A DNA stretch of 64,000 nt, taken from NCBI GenBank assembly GCA_003415625.1, contig PYIU01000008.1:1736001-1800000 (forward strand). The letters are read 5' to 3'. The position numbers and the translations under genes are program-made. This DNA comes from Aquanectria penicillioides. Its lineage: Eukaryota; Ascomycota; Sordariomycetes; Hypocreales; Nectriaceae. The notes beneath the pieces were generated by a model. It did not search any database and had not been told where the DNA came from. It worked only from the letters and a program-made list of their open reading frames with translations. Positions 63,763 to 64,000 of the stretch are shown here, piece by piece; positions within the stretch are counted from its first letter, which is position 1; every line of letters begins with the position of its first letter.

Positions 63763-64000
63763 CACACCACGGATTAATTGCGTGTACTCAAAAGATAGCC
63801 AATCTAATGCCGTCAGCCCTGTCTGAATTGCCCAAAAAAAAAACTATGGAATCCACGGTATTATAAATCCTTCATTGCATTCACTGGTAAAGAGTGTCAT
63901 CAACCCTACAAGGGTTCAATGGATGAGAATCCATTTGAGATGAACGCGTGTTCATCGTCGGTCTAGGTCTGATCTCTAAGGAAAGATTGGGCTATCTTAA
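63763..64000. other. upstream flank of the ADAM gene, hairpin cluster
   Basis: No gene is visible. There is a run of ten A at 63,834-63,843. Three perfect short inverted repeats then follow back to back: AACCCT-aca-AGGGTT (63,902-63,916), AATGGAT-gaga-ATCCATT (63,918-63,935) and GATGAAC-gcgt-GTTCATC (63,939-63,956). They could be transcription factor dyads or the edge of a small structured element. Confidence 0.6.

Noticed and set aside
63902..63956. tRNA
   Set aside because: Three consecutive hairpins and a GGTTCAA word suggested one, but the loops are 3-4 bases, there is no acceptor stem and the A and B boxes do not fit.

Overview
The window looks like part of a filamentous ascomycete (Pezizomycotina) chromosome. 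It has two sharply different halves: about 53 kb of extremely AT-rich, stop-saturated DNA with no intact gene, then about 11 kb of ordinary base composition with short spliced fungal genes (introns of 50-70 bp with GT..AG ends and CTAA/CTGAC-type branch sites). Such a two-compartment layout, with CpA/TpG loss and TpA excess in the AT half, is the usual result of repeat-induced point mutation (RIP) acting on transposon-rich DNA.

Layout. 1-52,870: RIP-mutated block (11 G/C in 60 bases in the line 61-120 that I counted). Inside it I can still read a fossil of a DUF3723-type fungal repeat gene (36,661-38,280, +), a possible second fossil ORF (9,440-10,380, +), a diverged 250-bp tandem duplication (5,600-6,030), three purine/pyrimidine minisatellites (8,990, 11,557 and 18,730), one of them with no cytosine for 504 bases, and a short 12-bp repeat (36,177). 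52,870-53,160: transition zone with a near-palindrome and a 21-bp direct repeat. 53,160-55,075: three broken genes: a flavin amine oxidase relic (-), an MFS transporter relic (-) and a single-pass membrane protein pseudogene (+). Two of them carry a TAG consistent with CAG->TAG, i.e. mutation of the RIP type next to the RIP block.

55,335-63,700: three apparently intact genes, all on the minus strand. In transcription order they are an ADAM-type zinc metalloprotease with a signal peptide and one membrane span (63,700-61,711); a HeLo-domain/pseudokinase protein (61,470-59,557); and an 1178-aa fusion of an Hsp70-like chaperone to an apparently active Ser/Thr kinase (58,931-55,335). I rebuilt the introns and 5' exons by hand: the ADAM signal-peptide exon, two introns in the HeLo gene, and one phase-0 intron inside the kinase domain.

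The most interesting idea is that the last two genes form a pair. HeLo domains are membrane-active four-helix bundles of fungal heterokaryon incompatibility, and a HeLo bundle followed by a dead kinase has the domain logic of animal MLKL. Next to it lies a live kinase fused to an Hsp70, with two TTCnnGAA heat-shock-type elements in its promoter. A chaperone-kinase sensor acting on a pseudokinase executioner is a testable hypothesis; the sequence shows the architectures and adjacency but not the interaction.
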